Source: Candidatus Sulfopaludibacter sp. SbA3 (GTDB lineage: Bacteria; Acidobacteriota; Terriglobia; 20CM-2-55-15). Taken from it: a stretch of DNA of 43,142 nt. Made by a program: the position numbers and the translations under genes. The DNA lies in assembly GCA_945865815.1 (NCBI GenBank), contig CAMBFR010000020.1:1-43142 (forward strand), written 5' to 3'. The notes under the pieces are model-generated. The model saw nothing but the letters and a program-made list of their open reading frames with translations. It was not told the DNA's origin and did not search any database. Below are positions 14,939 through 24,040 of this stretch, one piece after another (the stretch's first letter is position 1; every line of letters starts with the position of its first letter).

Positions 14939-17653
14939 TCATCGCAACGGCACACGCTCGTTTAACTCTTCAAACCAGTTGAGCACGACGTTGATCTGCG
15001 CGGTGGCGCGCCGGGCCGAGTCCGCCGGGGAGGCATCCGGCGATACCAGGATGAACTGTTTGCCATCCGGCGTGACGTCATAGTACCGAACGTTTGCGGT
15101 GGCGTTCAGGAATCCCTCAATCGGGAGTGGCCTGGCAGATCCAAAAGTGAAGCTGGGCGCCGTTCGAATATCGACGGCGAGCATCCTTGGGCCGACGAGG
15201 TGATAAAACAGTTGCCTGCCGTCGGGTGACCACACCGGAGACGTGCTGATTTCGGTGCTTACCTGGTACTTCGCCCCCGTACTGGGAAAAGGCTGGACGA
15301 AGATTCGGGGAGTGTTGCTCGCCTCCGTGGAGCTGTACGCCAGCCATCGCCCGTCGGGAGAAAAGACGGAGTTGGCCTGGAATGAGCCTGGGAGTCCGAC
15401 AAACTGTTTCGGGATCTTGTCGCCATCCGGAGAAACTGTCCAGATTTCTCCGCTCCCCGCTCGCGCCATGTGGAATGAGAGAGTCTTTCCATCGGGACTC
15501 CATGCTTCCGGTACATGCGCCACTCCCTGCTCCGCCTTCGTCAGGCGCCCGGCCGAACCGCTGCCGTCGGCGAGTTGATGGAACAGGCCGCGATCGCCCT
15601 CCCGATCCGACTGAAATGTGATGTAACGGCCATCACGCGACCAGATCGGAAAGAGGTTGCGGCCGCCAAACGTCAGGCGCCGCAGGGCGCCGCCGCTGCT
15701 CAGGTTGTAGACCCAGACGATGGCGTCCTTCCCGTCGTCGGTGGCCACGGCGAGCTGTTTTCCGTCCGGCGAGATCCGGGGACTGGAGTAGGCGTTCGGA
15801 GGTAACGGGAGTGGTTGAACCTTTCCCTCATGATCCATCAGCACAAGTGCTTGCTGAGACGAGCGCCCGCCACCCGGAATGTAGAACATCGCCCCGTTGT
15901 TCGAAAATGCAACGTGAGCCGTGGCGCCCTGGGCCTCGGGATTCGGCCCCCGCCTCACGCCTTCGACCACTGGAACCGGACCGCCTCGGACCTCGAGCGT
16001 GCCGAGATCGAACGGAATCGCCAGGAGCGTTCCTCCCAGAGCGTATACCAGGTGGCCGGTCGGCAAGTAACGCGCCGCGCTGCCGCCCCTTATGACAACC
16101 TTGCGTTCGTTGGAACCGAGCGGCTGCACCACGATTTGAGCATTGTCCCAGCGGTCCGCCCCTCCTTGTCCATCCGCCAATGTAAACAACAGGGCTTTTC
16201 CGTCACCCAGAATCTGCGGGCTATCCGCTATGGCGGGGGGCTCGACCGCAGCCAGAACCTCCGGCTCTCCACCGTTGGCGGAGACGCGCATGATGCCCTT
16301 GCCAACCACTCCAAATATGATCTGGCCACCATCCCAACTGACGCCAAAGGGCCAACCTGTTTTCGAGATCGTCAGCGCTCCGCCGCCGGTAATCGCAATC
16401 TTCTTGAGCGCAAGATCCTGCAGAGACCAGAATCCGACCCATTGGCCATCCGGTGAAAAGAATGGGCTGCCAACCGCACCGTCCCCACTGCCTAACAGCG
16501 GCCGGGATTCCGTTTCCGACATTGAACGGAAAAAGAGATTGCCGTTCGCGGCGTAGACAAGCGATGTGCCATCGGGCGAGACCGCCAGCGTCTGAAAACC
16601 GGCGCCGGCGCCCACGAAGCCCTGGCCTTCCGGAAGCAACAGCGGGAATCGCGTGACTGTCACACGCGGGGGAGGCCTCAGGTTCCACGCAGCAAAGCTT
16701 CCAAGGGCGCCGGCGATGACCGCGGCAAGCACTACCGGAATGGCGCGCTTCCAAAATGGCCTTCGTCCCGCCGCCGGCTGTCCCTCGATGAGCGTTCCAC
16801 GCGGATCGGCAAGTATCGATTCCATCTCGATCCGCACATCGCCCACGGCATGCCAGCGGCGCTTGGGACTTTTTTCAAGCATCCGGCAAAGGAGCGCGTG
16901 AAGCCTTGGATTCAGTTTCGCCGGCACCTGACTCATGTCCGGATCGCTCTTCAGAACCGACGCCAAAATGTCCGACACCATCTCGCCCTGAAACGCCTGC
17001 CTGCCTGTGAGCATTTCGTAGAGGACGCAGCCGAACGAAAAGACATCGCTGCGCGCATCGACGTCAAGGCCCCGGGCCTGCTCCGGCGACATGTATGCGG
17101 CGGTGCCCATGATGACTCCGGCGTTTGTCGCCGCGAGGCTCATGGTCGGCGAATTCGACATCGCCGCGTTGGCGGGCGCGCTCTCGAGAGCTTTCGCCAA
17201 TCCGAAATCCAGCACCTTCACCTGACCTTCGGACGTGATCTTGATATTGGCGGGTTTCAGATCGCGATGGATGACGCCCTTGTCGTGCGCCGCTTCCAGA
17301 GCCTCGGCGATCTGCCTGGCAATTTCGAGCGTTTCCTCAACCGGAATGGGGCCGCGCCTGAGGCGCCCGGCCATGGTTTCGCCCGGCACGAGTTCCATGA
17401 CGAGGAATTTCCGGCCGCCGGCCTGTTCGATTCCATAGATCGCCGCGATATGGGGATGATTCAGCGAGGCCAGCACGCGCGCTTCGCGCTCGAATCGCGC
17501 CGCGCGTTCGGCGTCGCGCGCGAAGGCTTCGGGCAGCAGTTTGATGGCGACGCTTCGGCCCAGCCTGGAATCCGTGGCCTGGTAAACGTCGCCCATTCCA
17601 CCCGAGCCGAGGTGACTTGTAATTTCGTAGTGTGCGAGCCGGGTTCCGATCAT
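14939..17653 (-). CDS. Membrane Ser/Thr protein kinase with TolB/WD40-like propeller
   Basis: A 904-residue PknB-type kinase. The kinase domain (about 9-275) has the glycine loop LGSGGMGDVY, Lys38 (VAIKLL), HRDLKPAN with Asp131, DFG at 149-151 and SPEQARG in place of APE. One membrane helix follows near residues 310-335 (VVLAAVIAGALGSFAAW). The rest, about 345-900, is a beta-propeller of PD40/TolB-type blades, each with a SPDG or SRDG turn (SPDGTSLVY, WSRDGRYITFQSDREG, FSPDGRWLAYSS). The propeller probably faces the periplasm and senses a ligand or partner (inference). The frame is open to 18073, but the kinase start MIGTRLAHYE at 17653 matches the paralog at 18555. It is divergent from that paralog. 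Confidence 0.93.
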   Translation of the reverse strand: MIGTRLAHYEITSHLGSGGMGDVYQATDSRLGRSVAIKLLPEAFARDAERAARFEREARVLASLNHPHIAAIYGIEQAGGRKFLVMELVPGETMAGRLRRGPIPVEETLEIARQIAEALEAAHDKGVIHRDLKPANIKITSEGQVKVLDFGLAKALESAPANAAMSNSPTMSLAATNAGVIMGTAAYMSPEQARGLDVDARSDVFSFGCVLYEMLTGRQAFQGEMVSDILASVLKSDPDMSQVPAKLNPRLHALLCRMLEKSPKRRWHAVGDVRIEMESILADPRGTLIEGQPAAGRRPFWKRAIPVVLAAVIAGALGSFAAWNLRPPPRVTVTRFPLLLPEGQGFVGAGAGFQTLAVSPDGTSLVYAANGNLFFRSMSETESRPLLGSGDGAVGSPFFSPDGQWVGFWSLQDLALKKIAITGGGALTISKTGWPFGVSWDGGQIIFGVVGKGIMRVSANGGEPEVLAAVEPPAIADSPQILGDGKALLFTLADGQGGADRWDNAQIVVQPLGSNERKVVIRGGSAARYLPTGHLVYALGGTLLAIPFDLGTLEVRGGPVPVVEGVRRGPNPEAQGATAHVAFSNNGAMFYIPGGGRSSQQALVLMDHEGKVQPLPLPPNAYSSPRISPDGKQLAVATDDGKDAIVWVYNLSSGGALRRLTFGGRNLFPIWSRDGRYITFQSDREGDRGLFHQLADGSGSAGRLTKAEQGVAHVPEAWSPDGKTLSFHMARAGSGEIWTVSPDGDKIPKQFVGLPGSFQANSVFSPDGRWLAYSSTEASNTPRIFVQPFPSTGAKYQVSTEISTSPVWSPDGRQLFYHLVGPRMLAVDIRTAPSFTFGSARPLPIEGFLNATANVRYYDVTPDGKQFILVSPDASPADSARRATAQINVVLNWFEELNERVPLR

Positions 17654-17731
17654 GTTCGCGATAAGATACCCTACGTTGCAGCCGGGACTCACGAGATTAC
17701 GCACGCAAAACGCTGTGGTAAAGTGGGACGC

Positions 17732-17962
17732 ATGATCCCCGCAGACACCAGCCCGGAAGCGGCCGCCTTGCAACTCCGGATGTTGGGGGGGCTGAGTGGG
17801 GCGCGACGCTTGAAAATGGCGATCGAGATGAGCGAATTCCTGAAGCGTCTTAAACTTTCGGCGCTGCGAAGCGAAAACACAGGGCTTTCTGACACAGATC
17901 TGCAAAAACTGTTGCTGAAGAGTTGCTTCAGATCCACTGAAGTCCCGCCGCCGCTTCGATGA
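17732..17962 (+). CDS. Small helical protein, possible antitoxin partner
   Basis: A 76-residue protein starting at the ATG at 17732, with SPEAAALQLRMLGGLSGARRLKMAIEMSEFLKRL and then a second helical part, GLSDTDLQKLLLKSCF. It resembles small proteins, commonly annotated hypothetical, that occur just before nucleotidyltransferase-like genes. The stop overlaps the next ATG by 4 bp (ATGA), so the two are translationally coupled. A toxin-antitoxin or minimal regulatory pair is inferred from size, order and coupling. No DNA-binding motif is evident. Confidence 0.72.
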   Translation: MIPADTSPEAAALQLRMLGGLSGARRLKMAIEMSEFLKRLKLSALRSENTGLSDTDLQKLLLKSCFRSTEVPPPLR

Positions 17963-18513
17963 GCGCGGATGACGTCCTGGCCCGCATCGTTTCCACTCTG
18001 GAAAGAGCAACCATCCCTTACATGCTGACGGGCTCGCTCGCCAGTTCCATCTACGGGACTCCACGAGCCACAATGGACGTCGACATTGTGTTCGCCCCCA
18101 CAGAAGAGCAGCTCCGCAGACTTAAGGAACTGATGCCTGAGGCGGAGTACTACTTCGATCTTACCGACGCTCTGGACGCCCATCGCCGGCGGAGTCAATT
18201 TAACGTGATCGATTTTGCGACGATGTGGAAAGTCGATCTCATCTTTCAGAGGCATCGGCCTTACGATCGAACGGCATTCGAACGCAAAGTGGCGATCGAC
18301 CACCAGGGCTTTCAGGTTTTCGTCGCGAGTGCTGAAGACTCGATCATCTCGAAACTCGAGTGGGCGAAACTCGGAGACTCGGAACTTCAGATCAGGGACG
18401 TTGTCGGCATCCTCAGGATGCGTTCGGAAGTCCTGGATCGCGCATACATCGAACACTGGGTTCACCAGCTACAGCTTGAACGGCAGTGGGAGACTGCATC
18501 GAGGCTCGTCTAG
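17959..18513 (+). CDS. Nucleotidyltransferase-fold protein (AbiEii/MNT-like)
   Basis: A 184-residue protein with a minimal nucleotidyltransferase core. GS at residues 25-26 (LTGSLASSIYG) and the metal-binding pair Asp40-x-Asp42 (RATMDVDIVF) fit the Pol-beta signature GS...DxD. A third acidic residue is likely the Asp in WKVDLIF. The later stretch ASAEDSIISKLEWAKLGDSELQIRDVVGIL, with its essential-looking Lys and Asp, is typical of AbiEii/DUF1814-like proteins, which act as type IV or NMP-transferring toxins. The upstream 76-residue gene overlaps its start. The pair sits alone between two divergent paralogous kinase genes, so it may be an insertion. Whether it is toxic is unknown. Confidence 0.8.
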   Translation: MSADDVLARIVSTLERATIPYMLTGSLASSIYGTPRATMDVDIVFAPTEEQLRRLKELMPEAEYYFDLTDALDAHRRRSQFNVIDFATMWKVDLIFQRHRPYDRTAFERKVAIDHQGFQVFVASAEDSIISKLEWAKLGDSELQIRDVVGILRMRSEVLDRAYIEHWVHQLQLERQWETASRLV

Positions 18514-18554
18514 CGGACATCTGATAGAATTCCCATGCCGATTTTCCTCACATC

Positions 18555-21164
18555 ATGATTGGAACCAGGCTCGCACACTACGAGATCACCGGCCACCTCG
18601 GTTCAGGCGGCATGGGCGATGTCTATCAAGCCACTGATTCGAAGCTGGGGCGCAGCGTCGCCATCAAGCTTCTGCCTGAACAATTCACGCGCGATACGGA
18701 CCGCGCCTCGCGTTTCGAGCGCGAAGCCCGCGTACTCGCATCCCTCAATCATCCCAATATCGCGGCCATTTATGGGTTCGAACGAGCCGGCGGCCGGAGC
18801 TTCCTCGTCATGGAGCTTGTCGGCGGCCAGACGCTGGCCGAACGCATCAAGCGGGGAGCAATTCCAATAGGTGAGGCGTTGGGGATTGCAAGGCAGATCG
18901 CGGCGGCCGTGGAGGAGGCGCACGAGAATGGCGTGGTTCACCGGGACCTGAAGCCCGCGAATATCAAGATCACGCCGGACGGAAAGGTGAAGGTGCTGGA
19001 TTTTGGATTGGCCAAGGCGATGGACTCCGGGGCGTCCCATCAAAGCGACTCGAACTCTCCCACGATGAGCATGGCCGCAACCTATGCAGGAGTCATCCTG
19101 GGAACCGCCGGCTACATGTCGCCGGAGCAGGCGAAAGGGAAACCGGTGGACCGGCGCGCCGACATCTGGGCCTTCGGCGTTGTCCTTTTCGAGATGCTTA
19201 CCGGCCGCGCCTTGTTCACAGGCGAGACGGTCTCGGAAACGATGGCGCAGGTGATGATGAAAGATCCCGCCTGGAACGCGCTTCCCTCCGGCACACCGCA
19301 ATGGCTTCGCGAGGTGTTGCGCCGCTGCCTGGTGAAGGATCCGCGCTACCGCCTGCAGGCCATTGGCGAAGCCCGCATCGCGCTCGAAGAGCCGCAGGAC
19401 TCCGCGGCCGGGCCGGCACAGGCTTCCGCCGGCCGGGCACGAGGGGCACGGGCACGGGTCTGGAAAGTGGCGGCTCTGGCCCTGTTTTTGGCGGCGTCCG
19501 GCCTTGCCGTTCGGCTTCTCGTCCAGCCCGCGCCGGAATCACCAGTAGTGCGATTCGAAATCATCCCTCCCGGAAATCCGCCGTTTGCGCAAGGCGCCGC
19601 CGTCCTTTCTCCGGATGGACGGAAGCTGGCATACGCGGCCGCATTTGAAAACAGGCCGCTCGTTTGGGTTCACTCGTTCGAAACCGGTGAATCGCATCCG
19701 ATTCCCAGCACCGAAGGGCTCGTTGGCGCCGTGTTGATCTGGTCGCCGGACAGCGCATACATCGGATTTGCCACTGAAGGAAAACTGAAGAAAGTTGCGG
19801 CGGCCGGAGGCCCGGCGCAAGTGATCTGCGATCTGCCGCCGGGAGGCAGGTACACGGGCACATGGGGCTCGGACGACGTGATCCTGCTTGGTGTACCCCT
19901 TGGAGTCACAGGGCGCCCTATTATGCGGGTCTCCGCAACGGGGGGGCAGCCCGTCGCGGCCACGGAGCCGGACGCTGCCCAAAACGAATCGCATGCCCTC
20001 CCCAGTTTTCTTCCGGACGGACGTCACTTTGTCTTTCAGGCCGGCGGCGGCGGCCAGAGGGCGGCGTATGTGGGTTCGCTGGACAGCAAAGACCGAAAGC
20101 CGCTCCCCGGCATTGCATCCGAGATTCGGTATTCACCGAGCGGCCACATCCTTTTCATTCGTGACGGCGCGCTGATGGCGCAATCCTTCGATATTGAAAA
20201 ACTGGAAATCGCGGGTGAAGCCGTTGTCGTAGCCGATTCGGTCGGGGTAACCAGCACGGCCCCCTTCAGCGTTTCGGCTATAGGATCACTCGCCTTCCGC
20301 GCGGACCCGTCCGAGGGAGCCTCCCAATTGTCTTGGTTCGACCGGGCTGGCAAACAAATTGGCCCCGCCGGACTGCCCGGAAACTTCCAGGATATCGAGC
20401 TCTCCCTGGACGACATGTATGTCGCGTTTGAGTCGGGTCTTCCCGGCGACATCTGGGTTCTGAACATCGAAAGCGGTGTGACCAACCGCGTCACCTTCGA
20501 CCCTTCGCGCGAGGCGGATCCGGTGTGGTCCCCGGACGGTAAAACCATCGCGTTCCGCGGAGATCGCGAGGGCGGCCGCCTTTATACCCGGGCGTTCGGC
20601 GCCGTTGGCGAAGACAAACTGCTGCTGCAGGGCGAAACCCGCGATTCGCCGGACGCGTGGTCGCGCGACGGACGCTACCTGGCCTATACCAGCGCGAACG
20701 ACCTGTGGGCGCTGCCGATGCCGGGCGGAGGAAAACCCCTGCGCATAACGGAAACCCCGTTCCTGAAAGAGAACAGTCAGATCTCTCCCGACGGCCGCTG
20801 GATCGCGTACGAATCGGACGAGCCGGGCCGGTTCGAGGTGTACATCCAATCTTTTCCCGAGCCCGGCCTGAAGCAGCAGGTCTCCACCGCCGGAGGAACC
20901 GTTCCCCGCTGGAGCCGGGACGGCAAGGAGCTTTTTTATATCTCGCCGGACCAGACGTTGGCGGCGGTCCCATTGAAACTCGCGGAAGCGTCGTTGAGCG
21001 TCGGCACGCCCGTCCCCCTTTTCAAAATGTCCATCGTCAGTAACGGCGAAGGCAACTACGATGTTTCTTCATCCGGGCGTTTTCTGATCAACACCCCCAC
21101 AGCCGAACAATCGGTTCGTCCCATCACGGTGGTCCTCAACTGGGCCGCGAGCCTGAAGAAGTAG
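18555..21164 (+). CDS. Membrane Ser/Thr protein kinase with TolB/WD40-like propeller (paralog)
   Basis: A 869-residue close relative of the kinase at 14939-17653, on the opposite strand. The kinase domain has LGSGGMGDVY, Lys38, HRDLKPAN (Asp131), DFG at 149-151 and MSPEQAKG. A membrane helix lies near residues 300-320 (VAALALFLAASGLAVRLLV). The C-terminal 540 residues form TolB-like blades (SPDGRKLAYAA, WSPDGKTIAFRGDREGG, WSRDGRYLAY, ISPDGRWIAYESDEPG). The two kinases share nearly all residues of the first 40 positions, so they arose by duplication, while the propellers differ more. It is convergent with an FHA-GAF-PP2C phosphatase gene 17 nt away; FHA domains bind phosphothreonine, so a functional link is plausible but unproven. 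Confidence 0.94.
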   Translation: MIGTRLAHYEITGHLGSGGMGDVYQATDSKLGRSVAIKLLPEQFTRDTDRASRFEREARVLASLNHPNIAAIYGFERAGGRSFLVMELVGGQTLAERIKRGAIPIGEALGIARQIAAAVEEAHENGVVHRDLKPANIKITPDGKVKVLDFGLAKAMDSGASHQSDSNSPTMSMAATYAGVILGTAGYMSPEQAKGKPVDRRADIWAFGVVLFEMLTGRALFTGETVSETMAQVMMKDPAWNALPSGTPQWLREVLRRCLVKDPRYRLQAIGEARIALEEPQDSAAGPAQASAGRARGARARVWKVAALALFLAASGLAVRLLVQPAPESPVVRFEIIPPGNPPFAQGAAVLSPDGRKLAYAAAFENRPLVWVHSFETGESHPIPSTEGLVGAVLIWSPDSAYIGFATEGKLKKVAAAGGPAQVICDLPPGGRYTGTWGSDDVILLGVPLGVTGRPIMRVSATGGQPVAATEPDAAQNESHALPSFLPDGRHFVFQAGGGGQRAAYVGSLDSKDRKPLPGIASEIRYSPSGHILFIRDGALMAQSFDIEKLEIAGEAVVVADSVGVTSTAPFSVSAIGSLAFRADPSEGASQLSWFDRAGKQIGPAGLPGNFQDIELSLDDMYVAFESGLPGDIWVLNIESGVTNRVTFDPSREADPVWSPDGKTIAFRGDREGGRLYTRAFGAVGEDKLLLQGETRDSPDAWSRDGRYLAYTSANDLWALPMPGGGKPLRITETPFLKENSQISPDGRWIAYESDEPGRFEVYIQSFPEPGLKQQVSTAGGTVPRWSRDGKELFYISPDQTLAAVPLKLAEASLSVGTPVPLFKMSIVSNGEGNYDVSSSGRFLINTPTAEQSVRPITVVLNWAASLKK

Positions 21165-21181
21165 CTTTTGTTCAGACCCGC

Positions 21182-22819
21182 TTAGACGCGTTGGAGAATC
21201 ACGATCGTGATGTCGTCGGTCTGAGTGTGTCCCCGAGTGAAGCCACGGATTGCGGCAAGCATGGCTTCATCCAGTTGCACGGCTCCATGCGGCGCATGCT
21301 CGAGTATTACTTCCTTCAAGCGGTCCTCTCCGAACATTTCTCTCGAGGCGTTTTCCGCTTCGGTCAGGCCGTCCGAGTACACGACAAGAACGTCTCCCAC
21401 ATCGAGGGAGAAATCACCGGCCTGGAATGCGGCAAAATCAAAAGCGCCGACAGGCAGACCGTTGGACTGCAACTCCTCGATTTCATTCTTCGACGCGCGG
21501 TACCAGTATGCCGGATTGTGGCCGGCGCTGACGAACTGCCCCTTTCCATCCGGCAGAATGGAAAACAGGAACATGGTTGCGAACCGGCCCGAGGCCTTTT
21601 CATGAAGGAATCCATTCAGGCGGCCCACCGCTTGCGGAAGAGCGTGGCCCGCTCGCAGGAGCAACTGCAGGCAGCCGAGCAGCATTGAACTCAACAACGA
21701 GGCGGCAACTCCCTTGCCGGAAACATCGGCCAGAACGCCGATCAGCTCGCCCTGCTCCCTGACGTGAAAGTCATAAAAATCGCCTCCGACGTAGCGGGTG
21801 GGACCGCAATACGCCCGCAGGACGAAGCCATCCATCTGAGGGAGTTCGTGCGGCAGCAGGCTTCTCTGTGTTTCTTCGGCCAGGGCAAGGTCGCGCTCCA
21901 GATTCTTCCGAAGCTCGATGCTCTTGATCATTTCGACGCGTTCGAGCACGTTGCCGGCATCGAGGGCGAGCTTGTTGATGATCCTCTGATCGAGACCCGA
22001 AAGCGAGTGCATGGCCTTGGTGCTGTCCAGGTAAAGAATGCCGAGAATCTGCGGCGAGTCGCCGCCGGTCGGGATACCGTACAACGGCATCGACGCCACG
22101 GCGCGAAGGTTCATTGCCACAATGCTGGCCTGCGCGGCAAAATCGCCTTCAATACCTTCAACCATGGACACCGGCTTACCCGTCGCAACCGCCTGCCGAA
22201 CGACGCTCTGGCTCGTTCGAAAATGAGACTCCGACAGCCGCCGCCCTCTTCCATCCAATCCGGCGGCGTAACCGAATTCGTCTCCCTTTCGAACCATAAT
22301 GAACGCGCGCTCCGCGCCGCTGATCTTGAGCGCCGCCTCCAGGATCTGCTCGAGCCCGGTCTCGGGAGTAAAAACCTGGTTCCACTGATATTGGAAATCG
22401 AGAACGCAGAGGATATTTTCCAGATCCGATGCCGGAGAGGGCAGGACGCGGTTCAGATCGTTGAGCGACCGCTGAATGACCTGGCTGGTGTCCGCGCTGT
22501 TGAAATGGACAGCTTCCCTGGTCAGGTATTGATACTCGAGATCGTTTGCGCCAAACGCGATCCTGTCGCCATGCCGCAGGATGTGCGTATCGATCCGCTG
22601 ATCGTTGACGAACGTGCCATACGTACTCCCCAGGTCCGACAGGTGATGGCCATGATCGGTCGCAACGATCTTGGCGTGGAGCCTCGATACATGATGCTGG
22701 CTGGCAGGAACGATGACATCGGCATCGCTCTTCCGGCCAATCACGATCTCAGCCTTGGAAAGCGGGAAAACCTGATCCCTGCCGTCGAAATCCTTCCATT
22801 GCAGATATGGAGTTATCAT
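21182..22819 (-). CDS. FHA-GAF-PP2C (SpoIIE/RsbU-type) serine/threonine phosphatase
   Basis: A 545-residue three-domain signalling protein. Residues about 1-100 are an FHA phosphothreonine-binding domain (IVIGRKSDADV, SQHHVSRLHAKI, DLGSTYGTFVND). About 140-310 is a GAF-like sensor. About 330-545 is a SpoIIE-type PP2C phosphatase with the metal Asp residues in YVGGDFYDFH, VLADVSGKGVAASLL and the late TDDITIVIL. Such enzymes dephosphorylate STAS-domain antagonists and so release sigma factors or other RsbW targets; candidate partners are encoded at 31573-32348. The start chosen is the ATG at 22819, with AAGGGA 8 nt upstream; a GTG two codons earlier lacks spacing to a ribosome site. Confidence 0.92.
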   Translation of the reverse strand: MITPYLQWKDFDGRDQVFPLSKAEIVIGRKSDADVIVPASQHHVSRLHAKIVATDHGHHLSDLGSTYGTFVNDQRIDTHILRHGDRIAFGANDLEYQYLTREAVHFNSADTSQVIQRSLNDLNRVLPSPASDLENILCVLDFQYQWNQVFTPETGLEQILEAALKISGAERAFIMVRKGDEFGYAAGLDGRGRRLSESHFRTSQSVVRQAVATGKPVSMVEGIEGDFAAQASIVAMNLRAVASMPLYGIPTGGDSPQILGILYLDSTKAMHSLSGLDQRIINKLALDAGNVLERVEMIKSIELRKNLERDLALAEETQRSLLPHELPQMDGFVLRAYCGPTRYVGGDFYDFHVREQGELIGVLADVSGKGVAASLLSSMLLGCLQLLLRAGHALPQAVGRLNGFLHEKASGRFATMFLFSILPDGKGQFVSAGHNPAYWYRASKNEIEELQSNGLPVGAFDFAAFQAGDFSLDVGDVLVVYSDGLTEAENASREMFGEDRLKEVILEHAPHGAVQLDEAMLAAIRGFTRGHTQTDDITIVILQRV

Positions 22820-22900
22820 GAGCACGGTCCCTTGTGATTAGCTGTCGACATTGGACTGTAACCTAAACGAAATTCGGTCCCCAGACCAGCAATACCGAAA

Positions 22901-22931
22901 TTGAACCTGGAAGCCGGGCCTGCTTTATAAT
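22901..22931 (+). promoter_or_regulatory. Sigma-70-type promoter for the DAHP synthase gene
   Basis: TTGAAC at 22901-22906 and a perfect TATAAT at 22926-22931 are 19 nt apart, slightly long. The ATG follows at 22961 with GAGGG about 10 nt before it. Position and -10 quality make it a likely promoter. Confidence 0.55.
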
Positions 22932-22960
22932 GACGCGTCTACTATGAGGGATGTTCGATA

Positions 22961-24040
22961 ATGACGAAGATGATTCACAAAACGGATGATCTCCGGATCA
23001 AAGAGATCAAGGAACTCGTTCCCCCGGGCGACGTGCTGCGCGAAATTCCCGTCACCGATCGCGCCGCCGAAGTCACGGCCAGGACGCGTCAGGCCATCCA
23101 TCGGGTTCTGCATGGAGCCGACGACCGCATGGTCGTCATCATCGGACCGTGTTCGATTCACGATAAAAAGGCGGCGCTGGAATATGCCGGCAAGCTGAGA
23201 GCGGAAATGGATCGGCATGAAAACGAACTGCTGATCGTCATGCGGGTATATTTCGAAAAGCCCCGCACGACTGTCGGCTGGAAGGGACTAATCAACGATC
23301 CGGATCTCGACGGAAGCTTCAGGATCAACGACGGCCTGCGTATCGGTCGCACACTTCTGGTCGAACTCAACGACCTCGGCGTCCCGGCCGGCGTCGAATA
23401 CCTCGACATGATCTCTCCTCAGTACCTGGCGGACCTGGTGAGCTGGGGCGCGATCGGGGCGCGCACGACCGAAAGCCAGGTGCATCGGGAACTCGCGTCG
23501 GGCCTGTCCTGCCCGGTAGGGTTTAAGAACGGAACGGACGGCAACCTGAAGATCGCCGTCGACGCCATCCGCACATCGCAGCAACCGCATCATTTCCTTT
23601 CCGTCAACAAGGAAGGACATTCGGCCATCGTTTCCACTATGGGGAACGAGGACTGTCACATGATCCTGCGCGGCGGAAAACTGCCGAATTACGATTCGGC
23701 AAGCGTGGAGTCCGCCTGCAAACAACTTTCAGCAGCCGGGCTCTCCCAGCGGGTCATGATCGATTTGAGTCATTCCAACAGCCAGAAGAACTACATGCGC
23801 CAAATCGATGTTGGCCGTGAAGTGGCGGCGCAGGTCGCGCGTGGCGATGACCGCATTATGGGCGTCATGATCGAAAGCCACTTGCAGGCCGGACGGCAGG
23901 ATTTGCAGCCTGGCAAGGAACTGGTCTATGGGCAGAGCATTACGGACGCCTGCATCGGCTGGGAAGCGAGCGTCCCGCTGCTGGACGAACTGGCCGAATC
24001 GGTTCGCAAGCGCCGGCTTGAGCACGAGACTGAAGATTAG
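22961..24040 (+). CDS. aroG: 3-deoxy-7-phosphoheptulonate synthase (DAHP synthase, AroG/F/H type)
   Basis: A 359-residue class I-alpha DAHP synthase, the first enzyme of the shikimate pathway, joining phosphoenolpyruvate and erythrose-4-phosphate. Characteristic parts are VIIGPCSIHD, MRVYFEKPRTTVGWKGLINDP, LDMISPQYLADLVSWGAIGARTTESQVHRELASG, PVGFKNGTDG and MIDLSHSNSQKN, with the metal-site Cys, His, Glu and Asp in these segments. Length equals the E. coli enzymes. The N-terminus includes IKELVPPGDV, a feedback-site region in that family, so aromatic amino acid inhibition is likely, though the effector cannot be told. It shares 4 bp with the convergent M24 peptidase stop. aroA is at 30229-31515. 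Letters F, G and H are not distinguishable. Confidence 0.95.
   Translation: MTKMIHKTDDLRIKEIKELVPPGDVLREIPVTDRAAEVTARTRQAIHRVLHGADDRMVVIIGPCSIHDKKAALEYAGKLRAEMDRHENELLIVMRVYFEKPRTTVGWKGLINDPDLDGSFRINDGLRIGRTLLVELNDLGVPAGVEYLDMISPQYLADLVSWGAIGARTTESQVHRELASGLSCPVGFKNGTDGNLKIAVDAIRTSQQPHHFLSVNKEGHSAIVSTMGNEDCHMILRGGKLPNYDSASVESACKQLSAAGLSQRVMIDLSHSNSQKNYMRQIDVGREVAAQVARGDDRIMGVMIESHLQAGRQDLQPGKELVYGQSITDACIGWEASVPLLDELAESVRKRRLEHETED

Noticed and set aside
16850-17731. Upstream part of the open frame ending at 17962
   Set aside because: It is antisense to the kinase gene; only the last 76 codons from ATG 17732 have a start, coupling and family likeness.
17654-18073. N-terminal extension of the minus-strand kinase to 18073
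   Set aside because: The paralog starts exactly at MIGTRLAHYE; the extension is antisense to the nucleotidyltransferase pair and shows no homology.
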